Assembly: GCA_900541125.1 (NCBI GenBank)
Contig: UQIK01000025.1
Span: 1 to 37,744, forward strand
Source: an uncultured Collinsella sp.
Lineage (GTDB): Bacteria; Actinomycetota; Coriobacteriia; Coriobacteriales; Coriobacteriaceae
Length of the DNA stretch: 37,744 nucleotides
Direction of reading: 5' to 3'
Shown here: piece by piece, positions 24,589 through 32,378 of the stretch
Numbering within the stretch: position 1 is the stretch's first letter
Layout of the letters: the number at the start of each line of letters is the position of its first letter
Notes under the pieces: generated by a model
Seen by the model: only the letters and a program-made list of their open reading frames with translations
What the model was told of the DNA's origin: nothing
The model's database searches: none
Translations under genes and position numbers: made by a program

Positions 24589-24625
24589 GGGGCGGAGATG
24601 CATGTACCTGCTGCATCTCCGCCCC
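24589..24625. terminator. Bidirectional terminator
   Basis: A perfect 14-bp stem (24589-24602 with 24612-24625) with a 9-nt loop is flanked by AAAA on the left and CTGTTTGTT on the right. It sits between the convergent histidine phosphatase and DUF1015-like genes. Confidence 0.85.
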
Positions 24626-24670
24626 CTGTTTGTTGGGCTGCCGATTTTTGTGCCGGACGGTCTGGTCTTG

Positions 24671-25351
24671 CTAGAACCGCGCGACCTGGTGCGTGAGCAG
24701 ACCCGTCGGAACCTGCGCCGCGCCGCCGCTGACCTGCGCGGCGGGGAAGAGCGCAGCTACGGCAAAGTTGAACGGCTCTTTGCCCGTGTAGGTGCCGGCG
24801 GCACGTGCATCGTCGGCCAGGAGCTGTGATGCCTCGACTAGTGCGACAGCGTAGGCAGGGTCGTCGGCCAGTGCCGGCTCCGGCGCCTGGTCGAGCATGG
24901 CGCGGATGGCCCCGACGGCGTCCTCGCGCTTGACCTCCCACACGCGGTGCGTAATGCCGGCGGGGTCGGTGACGGCATAGAGTGAAGCGCCCTCTTTTGC
25001 GGCGCCGAGGATGATATCCATGACGGGAGAGGCTTCGTAGACAAGCGTTACGGGACGGGGCTGTACCTTGAGGTCGGCGATTGCGCGCGCAGCGGCGGTC
25101 GTATCGGCGGCAACCGCGTCGCCGCCCGCCAGCGCACCAACCGGGCAGATCGCCACGACACCCGTCACACGTCCCGGCTCGCCCGAGCATTCGTACACGT
25201 AATACGCCGCACCCGGGTCCTTGAGCATCAGACCATCGGCAATGGCTCCGCGCAGAGCATCGTTGCCGCTCAGGATGCTGCCCATTGCAGGCAGCGCCTC
25301 GAGCACGCGGTCCTGAGCCGGGCGGATGCAGGGAAACGGAAGTGCTTTCAT
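24671..25351 (-). CDS. Short DUF1015-like protein
   Basis: A 226-aa protein that I place only tentatively. The start (MKALPFPCIRPAQDRV), the HRVWEV segment and EPFNFAVAALFPAAQVS resemble the DUF1015 family, which is often encoded beside serA/serC, as here. However, typical DUF1015 proteins are about 400 aa and carry an invariant ADGHHR motif; in this protein the corresponding stretch reads LADDPAYAVALVEAS, so the motif is missing. It may therefore be inactive or a repurposed form. Many alanines reflect the high GC content. It starts 39 bases after the stop of the M20 gene, so the two are probably cotranscribed. Confidence 0.5.
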   Translation of the reverse strand: MKALPFPCIRPAQDRVLEALPAMGSILSGNDALRGAIADGLMLKDPGAAYYVYECSGEPGRVTGVVAICPVGALAGGDAVAADTTAAARAIADLKVQPRPVTLVYEASPVMDIILGAAKEGASLYAVTDPAGITHRVWEVKREDAVGAIRAMLDQAPEPALADDPAYAVALVEASQLLADDARAAGTYTGKEPFNFAVAALFPAAQVSGGAAQVPTGLLTHQVARF

Positions 25352-25390
25352 GGGCGGTCCTAACGCACGAGTCGGTTTGTTCGCGGCTTA

Positions 25391-26611
25391 TTATGCCCCA
25401 ACTTGGCCGCTCGCGTCCCAGAGCACGTTATCGGCGAGCGCGATTAGCACCTGCTGACAACGAACGATATCGGCGTGGGGCACATATTCGTTGGGCTTGT
25501 GCGCGAGCGCGAGCGACCCGGGACCGTAGCTCATGCAATTGCGGTTGTCTGTCTTGCCGGCAATGACGGCGGTGTCGGTGTAGCCGGTAAAGAAGCCGAC
25601 GGTCGTGTCCGCGTCCGTCACGTCATCGGCGGCACGCTTGAGCGCTGCTAGAAGGGGAGAGTTCGGGTCGCGCTCGATGGCGGGGCGGTCGCCCGTCACG
25701 GTGTAGCTGCCATGGCAACCGGGAACGGCGGCTTCGGCGCCGGCGATGGCCTGCTCTACCATGCGCGTCGCGGCGGCCGTATCGGTCGGCGGGGTCAGTC
25801 GCATGTCGACCCAGGCTTTGGCGCGGTCGGGTACGACGTAGGGGCGATATCCGCCCTCGATTTGGCCAAACGTGATGGTCGAAGGCCCCAGCTCATCGTG
25901 CGCGGGCAGCGCCACAAACGCGCGACGGAGCGAACACACGACCTCGGCCATGGCGGCGACGGCATCCGCGCCCTTCCAAGGCTGGCTCGCATGCGCCGTG
26001 ACGCCGGTCATCTCGATCTCGAACCACGTGCGACCCTTGTGCGCCACCTGGATCTGTCCGTCGGTGGGCTCGGTGTCCAGCACCCATTCACGCGAGCCGA
26101 CCCAGCCAGCATCGATGGCTGCCTCTGAGCCGCGCATAAAATCTTCCTCGTCGACCGAGCAGATGAGCGAAAAGCCGCGGCGGGGCAGCGCGCCATCCGC
26201 CGCCACGCGCTCGAGCGTATGGACCAGTGCGGCAATGGCGCAGGCCAGGCCACTCTTCATGTCGCAGGCACCGCGGCCGTAGAGTTTATCGTTGCGCACG
26301 ATCGCTCCGAGCGGCGGAATGTCCGCGTCCCAGCCATCGCCCAAGGTGACGGTATCCAAATGGCAGATGTAGACGAGCCGTGGCTCGTCGCTTTGGCCCG
26401 GCACGGTGACCATTAGATTGCGGCGTCCGGGGAGTACTTCGTGCTCTGCAATCTGCACGGCATCGAGTACCGGATAGCTCAGCTGCGCCAACCGTTCCTC
26501 AACCAACGCTTTGATATAGCGCTCAATCTCGTCCTCATACGCACCCGGGTCTGAACTGTCGATCCGCACGAGCCCTTGCGTAAGCCGCCAAGCAAAATCT
26601 GTATCAACCAT
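25391..26611 (-). CDS. M20 family metallopeptidase/deacylase (ArgE/DapE-like)
   Basis: Zinc-dependent amidohydrolase of 406 aa. The metal and catalytic residues are in place: His84 and Asp86 in CHLDTV, Asp117 in GRGACDMKSG, Glu155-Glu156 in VDEED, Asp179 in VLDTEPTD, and a late His in AHKPNEYVP. The dimerisation domain segment GVTAHASQPWKGADA is typical of ArgE, DapE and related N-acyl amino acid deacylases. The exact substrate is unclear, and no lysine or arginine synthesis genes adjoin. The start at 26611 follows GAGGTG; the longer frame to 26758 would run through the serA terminator and is rejected. Confidence 0.87.
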   Translation of the reverse strand: MVDTDFAWRLTQGLVRIDSSDPGAYEDEIERYIKALVEERLAQLSYPVLDAVQIAEHEVLPGRRNLMVTVPGQSDEPRLVYICHLDTVTLGDGWDADIPPLGAIVRNDKLYGRGACDMKSGLACAIAALVHTLERVAADGALPRRGFSLICSVDEEDFMRGSEAAIDAGWVGSREWVLDTEPTDGQIQVAHKGRTWFEIEMTGVTAHASQPWKGADAVAAMAEVVCSLRRAFVALPAHDELGPSTITFGQIEGGYRPYVVPDRAKAWVDMRLTPPTDTAAATRMVEQAIAGAEAAVPGCHGSYTVTGDRPAIERDPNSPLLAALKRAADDVTDADTTVGFFTGYTDTAVIAGKTDNRNCMSYGPGSLALAHKPNEYVPHADIVRCQQVLIALADNVLWDASGQVGA

Positions 26612-26689
26612 AGGCACCTCACAGATAGTTAGGTCAACATACAGATTGTATGCCAAGAAGCGGCTCAATGCATTTAATGGAGCGCTCAC

Positions 26690-26725
26690 AAAAATGGGGG
26701 TGCCTCTCGTGCGAAAGGCGCCCCC
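26690..26725 (-). terminator. Rho-independent terminator of serC-serA
   Basis: On the minus strand GGGGGCGCCT pairs with AGGCACCCCC (26696-26725) and is followed by ATTTTT. A second hairpin, GACGGGCAG with CTGCCCGTC (26745-26775), lies between it and the serA stop codon. Confidence 0.88.
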
Positions 26726-26788
26726 GCGGGCATTCAATGTCAGCGACGGGCAGGCCACATGGGGAACTGCCCGTCAGGTCAGTCGGCG

Positions 26789-27952
26789 CTACTTGATCAC
26801 GCGCACGCGATACATCGACGGAATCTGCTTGAGCGCCTCGATGGTGCTGCTGTCTAGGTGTTCGTCGGTGTCGAACATGGTGTAGGCGTTCTCGCCGGCG
26901 GACTCGTTGGTCATACGCTGCACGTTGGCGTTGTCCTTGGCCAGGATGGCCGTGATCTGGCCGATCATGTTGGGCACGTTGGCATGCAGGCAGGCAATGC
27001 GGCTTGCAGCGCGCGCCTTGCCCATGCTGCAGGCGGGGTAGTTGACGCTGTGTGCGATGTTGCCGTTCTCCAGGTAATCCTTGAGCTCGCTGATGGCCAT
27101 GTCGGCGCAGTTGGCCTCGGCCTCGCCGGTGCCGGCGCCCGAGTGCGTGGTGATAAACGTATTGGGCATCTTGACCGTCTTGGGCGTGGCGAAGTCGCAG
27201 CTAAACCAGCTGAGCTTGCCCTCGCGCAGGGCGGCGTCGACGGCGTCCTCGTCAATGATGGTTTCGCGCGCGTAGTTGATGAGCACGGCGTCCGGTGCCA
27301 GCAGGTTAATCTGTTCGGTGCTGATCATGCCGATGGTGTCGGCCTTGCTGGGCACGTGCACGGTGAGGTAGTCGCAGCCGCGGCAGAGATCCTCGAGCGT
27401 GCCCACGCGCTGCACCTCGCGGCTCAGCACCCACGCGTGCTCGACGGAAATGAACGGGTCGTAGCCGTAAACGTCCATGCCCAGATCGACGCAGGCGTTG
27501 GCGACCTTGGAGCCCACGTTGCCCAGGCCGATGACACCGATGCGCTTGCCCTTGAGCTCGCGGCCCACAAAGGCCTTCTTGGCCTTTTCGGCATCGACCT
27601 GAATCTCGGGGTCGTCGGCGTTGTCACGCACCCAGTTCATTGATTGCACCACGCCGCGGCTCGAGAGCACCAGCATGCCTAGGACGAGCTCCTTAACGGC
27701 GTTGCTGTTGGCGCCGGGGGAGTTAAAGACGACGACGCCCTTCTTGGCGTACTCCTCGACGGGGATGTTGTTGACGCCGGCGCCGCAGCGGGCGATGGCG
27801 CGGATGCCCTCGGGCAGCTCGTAGCCGTGCAGGTCGGTCGAGCGCATCAGAATGGCGTCGGCCTCTTCGGCGGTGCTCACAAACTCGTAGCCCTCACCAA
27901 ACTCGACCTTGCCGTCCTTGGTAATGTCATCGATGGTTTTAATCTTGCGCAT
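26789..27952 (-). CDS. serA: D-3-phosphoglycerate dehydrogenase
   Basis: First enzyme of serine synthesis: oxidises 3-phosphoglycerate to 3-phosphohydroxypyruvate with NAD. The 387-aa protein has the substrate-binding NSPGANSNAVKELV (77-90), the NAD-binding GLGNVG (142-147), the arginine region VLINYARETIIDEDAV and the catalytic His in TTHSGAGTGEAE. The C-terminal ~70 residues (after ACLHANVPNMIGQITAIL) form an ACT domain, the usual site for serine feedback; no extra ASB domain is present. The start follows AAGGAG. It lies 71 bases after serC and ends at the terminator at 26690. Confidence 0.95.
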   Translation of the reverse strand: MRKIKTIDDITKDGKVEFGEGYEFVSTAEEADAILMRSTDLHGYELPEGIRAIARCGAGVNNIPVEEYAKKGVVVFNSPGANSNAVKELVLGMLVLSSRGVVQSMNWVRDNADDPEIQVDAEKAKKAFVGRELKGKRIGVIGLGNVGSKVANACVDLGMDVYGYDPFISVEHAWVLSREVQRVGTLEDLCRGCDYLTVHVPSKADTIGMISTEQINLLAPDAVLINYARETIIDEDAVDAALREGKLSWFSCDFATPKTVKMPNTFITTHSGAGTGEAEANCADMAISELKDYLENGNIAHSVNYPACSMGKARAASRIACLHANVPNMIGQITAILAKDNANVQRMTNESAGENAYTMFDTDEHLDSSTIEALKQIPSMYRVRVIK

Positions 27953-28023
27953 GGAAAACTCCTTAGCAGGTTTTGATCTATACAGGGTGGTCTGAGATGG
28001 CTGATCGGCCCGCGCGTTGCGGG

Positions 28024-29148
28024 CTAGTTAGATCGCGGGCTCAAACTAAGCTGCGCTTCGAAGTCCTTCATGTACGAGGCCAGTGCCTGCACATCTTCCA
28101 TGGTTACGGCGTTGTAGACGCTAGCGCGCATGCCGCCCACCAGGCGATGGCCCTTGACGTTTTGAATCTGGTGCTCTGCCGCGCCTGCGACAAAGGCCGC
28201 GTCGAGTTCGGCGTCGCCGGTGCGGAAGGTGACGTTGGCGATGGAGCGGCTGTCGGTCTGTGTGGTGCCATGGAACAGCACGCTGTGCTCGAGCAGGTCG
28301 TAGAGCAGGTTGGCCTTGGCCCAGTTGCGCTCGGCCATGGCGGCAAGTCCGCCGGTCTGCTCAACCCAACGGAACACCTTGCCGCACACGTAGATGCCAA
28401 AGGTGTTGGGCGTGTTGAGCATGGAACCCTTGGCGGCCTGGGTCTTAAGGTCCAGGTACTGCGGCGTCTGCGCAAAGGCGGGGCCATCTGCGATGAGGTC
28501 GTCGCGCACGATGGCCACGGTCACGCCCGCGGCGCCGGCGTTTTTCTGCGCTCCGGCGTAAATGAGCCCGTAGCGCTCAACGTCGAGCGGCTGCGACAAG
28601 AAGCAGCTCGAGACATCGGCGACCAGCGGCACATCGCCACAACTGGGCAGCTCGTGGTACATGGTGCCAAAGATGGTGTTGTTCTGGCAGATGTAGACGT
28701 AGTCGAGCCCGTCGCCTGCGGCCTCGGCGGCAATGCGCGCATTGATGTCGGCCATGTCGGGGATGCGGTCGAAGTTGGTGTCCTCGGAGCTCGCGAGCAG
28801 CACGGCCTCACCGTACTTGGCGGCTTCTTTGTATGCCTTGTTGGCAAAGTTGCCGGTCACGATGTAGCCGGCGCGGCCGCGGTGCATGAGGTTCATGGGG
28901 ATGCCCGCAAACTGCAGCGTGGCACCGCCCTGTAAAAACAGGACGCGGTAGTTGTCCGGGATGCTCAGCAGACGGCGCAGGGTTGCCTCGGCGTCGTCGA
29001 TAATCTGCTGGTACATGCTAGATCGATGGCTCATCTCGAGCACGGACATGCCGCAACCGCGGTAGTCCATCATCTCGTCGGCGATCTCGGCGAGCACGCT
29101 TGTAGGCAGCGCGGCCGGGCCAGCTGAGAAGTTGTGCACACGTGCCAT
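28024..29148 (-). CDS. serC: Phosphoserine aminotransferase
   Basis: Second enzyme of serine synthesis: transfers an amino group from glutamate to 3-phosphohydroxypyruvate using PLP; also used in pyridoxal synthesis in some bacteria. The 374-aa protein begins ARVHNFSAGPAALP, the SerC signature. The PLP lysine is in IYAGAQKNAGAAG (about residue 199), with LQGGATLQFAGIPMN and the C-terminal GGMRASVYNAVTMEDV also typical. Start at 29148 with a GGGAG site. It is the first gene of serC-serA; no serB is adjacent, although several HAD phosphatases lie elsewhere in the window. Confidence 0.96.
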   Translation of the reverse strand: MARVHNFSAGPAALPTSVLAEIADEMMDYRGCGMSVLEMSHRSSMYQQIIDDAEATLRRLLSIPDNYRVLFLQGGATLQFAGIPMNLMHRGRAGYIVTGNFANKAYKEAAKYGEAVLLASSEDTNFDRIPDMADINARIAAEAAGDGLDYVYICQNNTIFGTMYHELPSCGDVPLVADVSSCFLSQPLDVERYGLIYAGAQKNAGAAGVTVAIVRDDLIADGPAFAQTPQYLDLKTQAAKGSMLNTPNTFGIYVCGKVFRWVEQTGGLAAMAERNWAKANLLYDLLEHSVLFHGTTQTDSRSIANVTFRTGDAELDAAFVAGAAEHQIQNVKGHRLVGGMRASVYNAVTMEDVQALASYMKDFEAQLSLSPRSN

Positions 29149-29282
29149 CTTCTAGTCTCCCTCGTAGTCGTTTGAACGTTCGGGATACTTTAGCACAGTG
29201 GAGCGCTAGGCGCGACCGCATCACAGCAAAACCCGAGTGCGCCGCTATGATTTACAGGATGGTTACATGGGGGAGGGGTGCT

Positions 29283-29357
29283 TTACTCCTCAGGCAAATC
29301 CAAATCTGCGAGCGAAGGCATGAGGCTTTCTAGGCGCTTGATCTCTTCGTCGCAAAT
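29283..29357 (-). other. Cryptic 24-codon frame after the antiporter gene
   Basis: The minus strand reads ICDEEIKRLESLMPSLADLD followed by LPEE and a stop. A perfect AGGAGG (29369-29364) sits 6 bases before the first codon, but that codon is ATT, not ATG. The peptide has a helix-like charged pattern. It could be a decayed small gene or one using a rare start; I do not call it a CDS. Confidence 0.3.
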
Positions 29358-29374
29358 TAGCTACCTCCTGCCCG

Positions 29375-30976
29375 CTACGACGCGAGCGTGGCGATGACGG
29401 CTTCGTCGCCGGCGTATATTAGGGTGTTGCCGTCGGGGATGATCGTTTGGCCGTCGCGCTTGAGCATCACCACGATAAAGGGGTGCTTGCCCTGCGGCAC
29501 ATCGCGAAGACGCTGGCCGGCCAGGCGACCGTGGGGGGTTACGGTGACCTCGCGCAGCGTAACCTCGGCACGCTCTTCGAACGTTGGGGCGGCCATCACC
29601 AGCAGATCGCCTTCCTGGATCACGGTATCGCCGTTGGGCAGCACCGGGTGCGCCCCGTCGCGCAGCACCAGGACCACGAGCATGTCCGTCGCGCTGCCAA
29701 TATCGGCGAGCGAGCGCTCGGCAAACGGATGGCCAGCACCCACCTTGAGCTTTACAAATGACATGCCGTCTTCGTCGCGATAGTCGTTAAAGGTGCGGCG
29801 CACGTCGCCGGTCGCATCGATCATATCGAGCTTCTTCGCCACCGCCGGCAGCAGCGAGCCCTGCACCACAATGCTCGACACGGCAATCGCAAACACCAGG
29901 TCAAATAGGTCGTGTCCGCCGGGAACGCCGGCCACTACGGCAAAGAGACTAAAGACGACCGAAGCCGCTCCGCGTAGGCCCGCCCAGCTTACGAGCGCGA
30001 CCTGGCGGGGATTCGTCTTAAAGGGCGCTAGGAGCACGCCGACGGCGATGGGGCGGCTCACGAAGAGCATGAACGCCATGAGTGCCAGGCCCGGCAGCAG
30101 CATCTGCGGCAGGCGTGCGGGCGTTACGAGCAGGCCGAGCAAGAAGAAGATCGTCATCTCGGCCATCTCGGTGAGGGTGTCAAAGAAGTGCGCCATCTCG
30201 ACTTTGCCGGTGATGTCGCTCGCACCCAGCACAATGCCGGCCAGGTATACAGCCAAAAAGCCGTTGCCGCCCAGGTAGCTCGGCAGCGCGTAGGCGACGA
30301 TGGCCACGGCGAACAAAAAGATGGTCTGCGCGCCCTCGGCCGTTGCGTGCGCGCGTTCAATCAGGCGGCCCGCCGCCCAGCCGATGGCGAGGCCCAGGCC
30401 CACGCCCAGGATAATCTGCTTGGCCAGCAGCACGGGGATGTTAATGTCGCCGCCGGCCGCGAGTGTGGCGAGCACGGCGGTGAGCATGTAGGCGACGGGA
30501 TCGTTGGAGCCCGATTCGACCTCGAGCAGCGAGTCGGTGCCGCCCCTCAGCGACAGACTGTGCTCGCGCAGAACACTAAAGACGCTGGCCGCGTCGGTGG
30601 ATGCCACGACCGAGCCCAGCAGCAGGCCGCCGATCCAGTCGAAGCCCAGCACAAAGTGGGCGAACACGCCGGTGATGCCTGCGGTGATGACGACGCCGAG
30701 CGTGCTCAGCAGCACCGCCGGCGCAGCGACGGGCTTGGCGCGGTCGATATTGGTGTTAAAGCCGCCGTAGAACATGATGAACAGCAGCGCCGTGCTGCAG
30801 ACGGTTTCGGTGAGTGCGTAGTCGCTAAAGTCGATGTGCGCCGGGCCGTTGACGCCCAACAGCATGCCGAGCGCGATAAAGATGAGCAGGGTGGGGAAGG
30901 GGAGCTTTTTGCCGACGGGTTTGATGGTCAGGCACAAAATGATGACGAGGCCGATAAAAAGAAGGATCTGGTTCAT
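29375..30976 (-). CDS. CPA1-type K+/Na+:proton antiporter with C-terminal TrkA_C/RCK regions (CvrA/NhaP2-like)
   Basis: Membrane antiporter of 533 aa exchanging K+ or Na+ for protons and thus involved in pH and ion balance. About 12 hydrophobic helices span residues 5-390. The ion-binding region reads VVASTDAASVFSVL, and LEVESGSNDPVAYM is the conserved partner helix with Asp. The cytosolic tail contains a TrkA_C-like module (about 405-470, VKLKVGAGHPFAERSLADIG and VIQEGDLLVMAAP) followed by a CorC/HlyC-like or second regulatory segment ending GDEAVIATLAS. The start at 30976 follows AGGAGCGG. It appears monocistronic. A c-di-AMP riboswitch was looked for in the leader and not seen. Confidence 0.9.
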   Translation of the reverse strand: MNQILLFIGLVIILCLTIKPVGKKLPFPTLLIFIALGMLLGVNGPAHIDFSDYALTETVCSTALLFIMFYGGFNTNIDRAKPVAAPAVLLSTLGVVITAGITGVFAHFVLGFDWIGGLLLGSVVASTDAASVFSVLREHSLSLRGGTDSLLEVESGSNDPVAYMLTAVLATLAAGGDINIPVLLAKQIILGVGLGLAIGWAAGRLIERAHATAEGAQTIFLFAVAIVAYALPSYLGGNGFLAVYLAGIVLGASDITGKVEMAHFFDTLTEMAEMTIFFLLGLLVTPARLPQMLLPGLALMAFMLFVSRPIAVGVLLAPFKTNPRQVALVSWAGLRGAASVVFSLFAVVAGVPGGHDLFDLVFAIAVSSIVVQGSLLPAVAKKLDMIDATGDVRRTFNDYRDEDGMSFVKLKVGAGHPFAERSLADIGSATDMLVVLVLRDGAHPVLPNGDTVIQEGDLLVMAAPTFEERAEVTLREVTVTPHGRLAGQRLRDVPQGKHPFIVVMLKRDGQTIIPDGNTLIYAGDEAVIATLAS

Positions 30977-31125
30977 GGATAGTGTCCGCTCCTGGGTGGT
31001 TGGCGTGGCACGGTCAGTTGTCTGTGGTTATTTGTACCCAAAGATGGTGGGTTTATGGGGTTGGATTGCGGGCGTGCGCGATATCGTCATAGACGGCTGC
31101 CGTCTTTGCCTCTGCTCGGAAACCC

Positions 31126-31154
31126 TTTCCAGCTTTATTGCAACGGAGTACAAT
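31126..31154 (+). promoter_or_regulatory. Probable promoter of the PPP phosphatase gene
   Basis: TTTCCA (31126-31131) and TACAAT (31149-31154) are 17 bp apart. A short palindrome, AAGTTCAACTTGAA, follows at about 31166-31179 and could be an operator. The remainder of the divergent 30977-31229 gap has no gene. Confidence 0.45.
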
Positions 31155-31229
31155 GGGTAACGTTTAAGTTCAACTTGAAGTTTTAGTTGCGGCACCGGGC
31201 TTCGGCCGCAATGCAAGGAGAGGCGTACC

Positions 31230-32069
31230 ATGGCGATCTATGTGACATCTGATGCTCACGGGCACGTGCGTGCGCTTGACGAGGCCCTGTCTAAGATCTC
31301 GTTGACGTCCGACGACACGCTGTACGTGCTGGGCGACATGATCGATCGCGGGCCCGATCCGGTCGGCGTTATTAAGCTCGTGCGCTCGCTGCCCAACGCC
31401 CACGTGCTCAAGGGTAATCACGAGCAGATCATGCTCGATGCCATCATTGGTCAGGATCCGCTCGATGCCGAGACCTGGGATATCAACGGTGGCTGGACGA
31501 CGCGCGAGCAGCTCAACGACATGGAATTTGAGGCATACGAGGAGCTCGTGCGATGGATGGCCGCGCTGCCGCTCTACGCGGTGGTCGAGACCGAGGAGCG
31601 CCCGTATCTGCTGGTACATGCTGGAATCGAGATGAAGGCGGCGCGCGCGTTTTTGCTTGAGCATGGCGTCGATTGTGCCGATGGCGTTGGAGCGGTGGGT
31701 GCCGATCGCGAGCTGCTGCAGCAGATGCTCGCGGTACAGTCGTCCGATGACCTGCTGTGGATTCGTCACGGCTATTGGGATGTGCCGACCGGGCTGCTTT
31801 CTACCGAGGGTAAGGGCCCGGTCGTTGTGAGCGGTCACACGCCAACGGTGTCGCTCGGGCGTTATTGCGAGGTCGGTGGTCTTGCGGGGCTCGACGAGGA
31901 GTCGGGCCGCGGGCAGATCGTGCGCCTGGGCGGCGAGGATGCCGCCGGTGTGCCCGATCGCATCGACATCGACTGCGCTGCCGCCACCGGCTCCGAGTTC
32001 GGTCGCGTGGGCATCCTGCGGCTCGATGATGGGGCTGAGTTCTACGCGAATATCAACCCGGGCGAATAA
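31230..32069 (+). CDS. PPP-type metallophosphoesterase
   Basis: Serine/threonine-protein-phosphatase-like or ApaH-like metallophosphatase of 279 aa. The dinuclear-metal motifs run in the classical order: SDAHGH (residues 5-10), GDMIDRGPDP, GNHEQIML, VHAGIE and SGHTPTVSLG. PrpA/PrpB-like small phosphatases have this layout. It may dephosphorylate proteins or dinucleotide polyphosphates; sequence alone does not decide. The start follows AAGGAGAGG. It is flanked downstream by an inverted-repeat element and a convergent flippase gene. Confidence 0.88.
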   Translation: MAIYVTSDAHGHVRALDEALSKISLTSDDTLYVLGDMIDRGPDPVGVIKLVRSLPNAHVLKGNHEQIMLDAIIGQDPLDAETWDINGGWTTREQLNDMEFEAYEELVRWMAALPLYAVVETEERPYLLVHAGIEMKAARAFLLEHGVDCADGVGAVGADRELLQQMLAVQSSDDLLWIRHGYWDVPTGLLSTEGKGPVVVSGHTPTVSLGRYCEVGGLAGLDEESGRGQIVRLGGEDAAGVPDRIDIDCAAATGSEFGRVGILRLDDGAEFYANINPGE

Positions 32070-32378
32070 TCGGTGCAAGGGGTAGCTAATTTTGGACGGG
32101 GCCTTTTTTGACTACTTTTGCCCTTCTGCCCGCAAATTGATTTTTCAGGGACGGGGATTAAATAATCATTTGGCTGCCCGCTGGCTAAGTGAGTAGACTT
32201 TTTTGGAAATGCCGAGCACCCAACATATTTGCCTCAATAAAACCGCTGGTCACGGACTTGTGCTTTGTCGGTGTGGTCCGGGATTCGGTAAAAGTCTACT
32301 CACTTAGTTTTGCGTGTCCGCAACGAGACTCCAGCCGGGGTGATTCCATCGCAAATTCCGGTGACCGGGGGCAGCTAA
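32070..32378. repeat. 309-bp convergent gap holding a 123-bp element with 18-bp inverted ends
   Basis: CTAAGTGAGTAGACTTTT (32185-32202) and its exact complement (32290-32307) bound an 87-nt interior, which itself contains a small CGGAC/GTCCG hairpin near 32254-32280. The preceding part has the fragment CAGGGACGGGGATT (about 32147-32160), which resembles the GGGAC core of the other repeats. No gene is seen. Confidence 0.75.

Noticed and set aside
30977..31229. Possible c-di-AMP (ydaO) riboswitch before the antiporter gene
   Set aside because: The conserved core sequences of that riboswitch are not visible.
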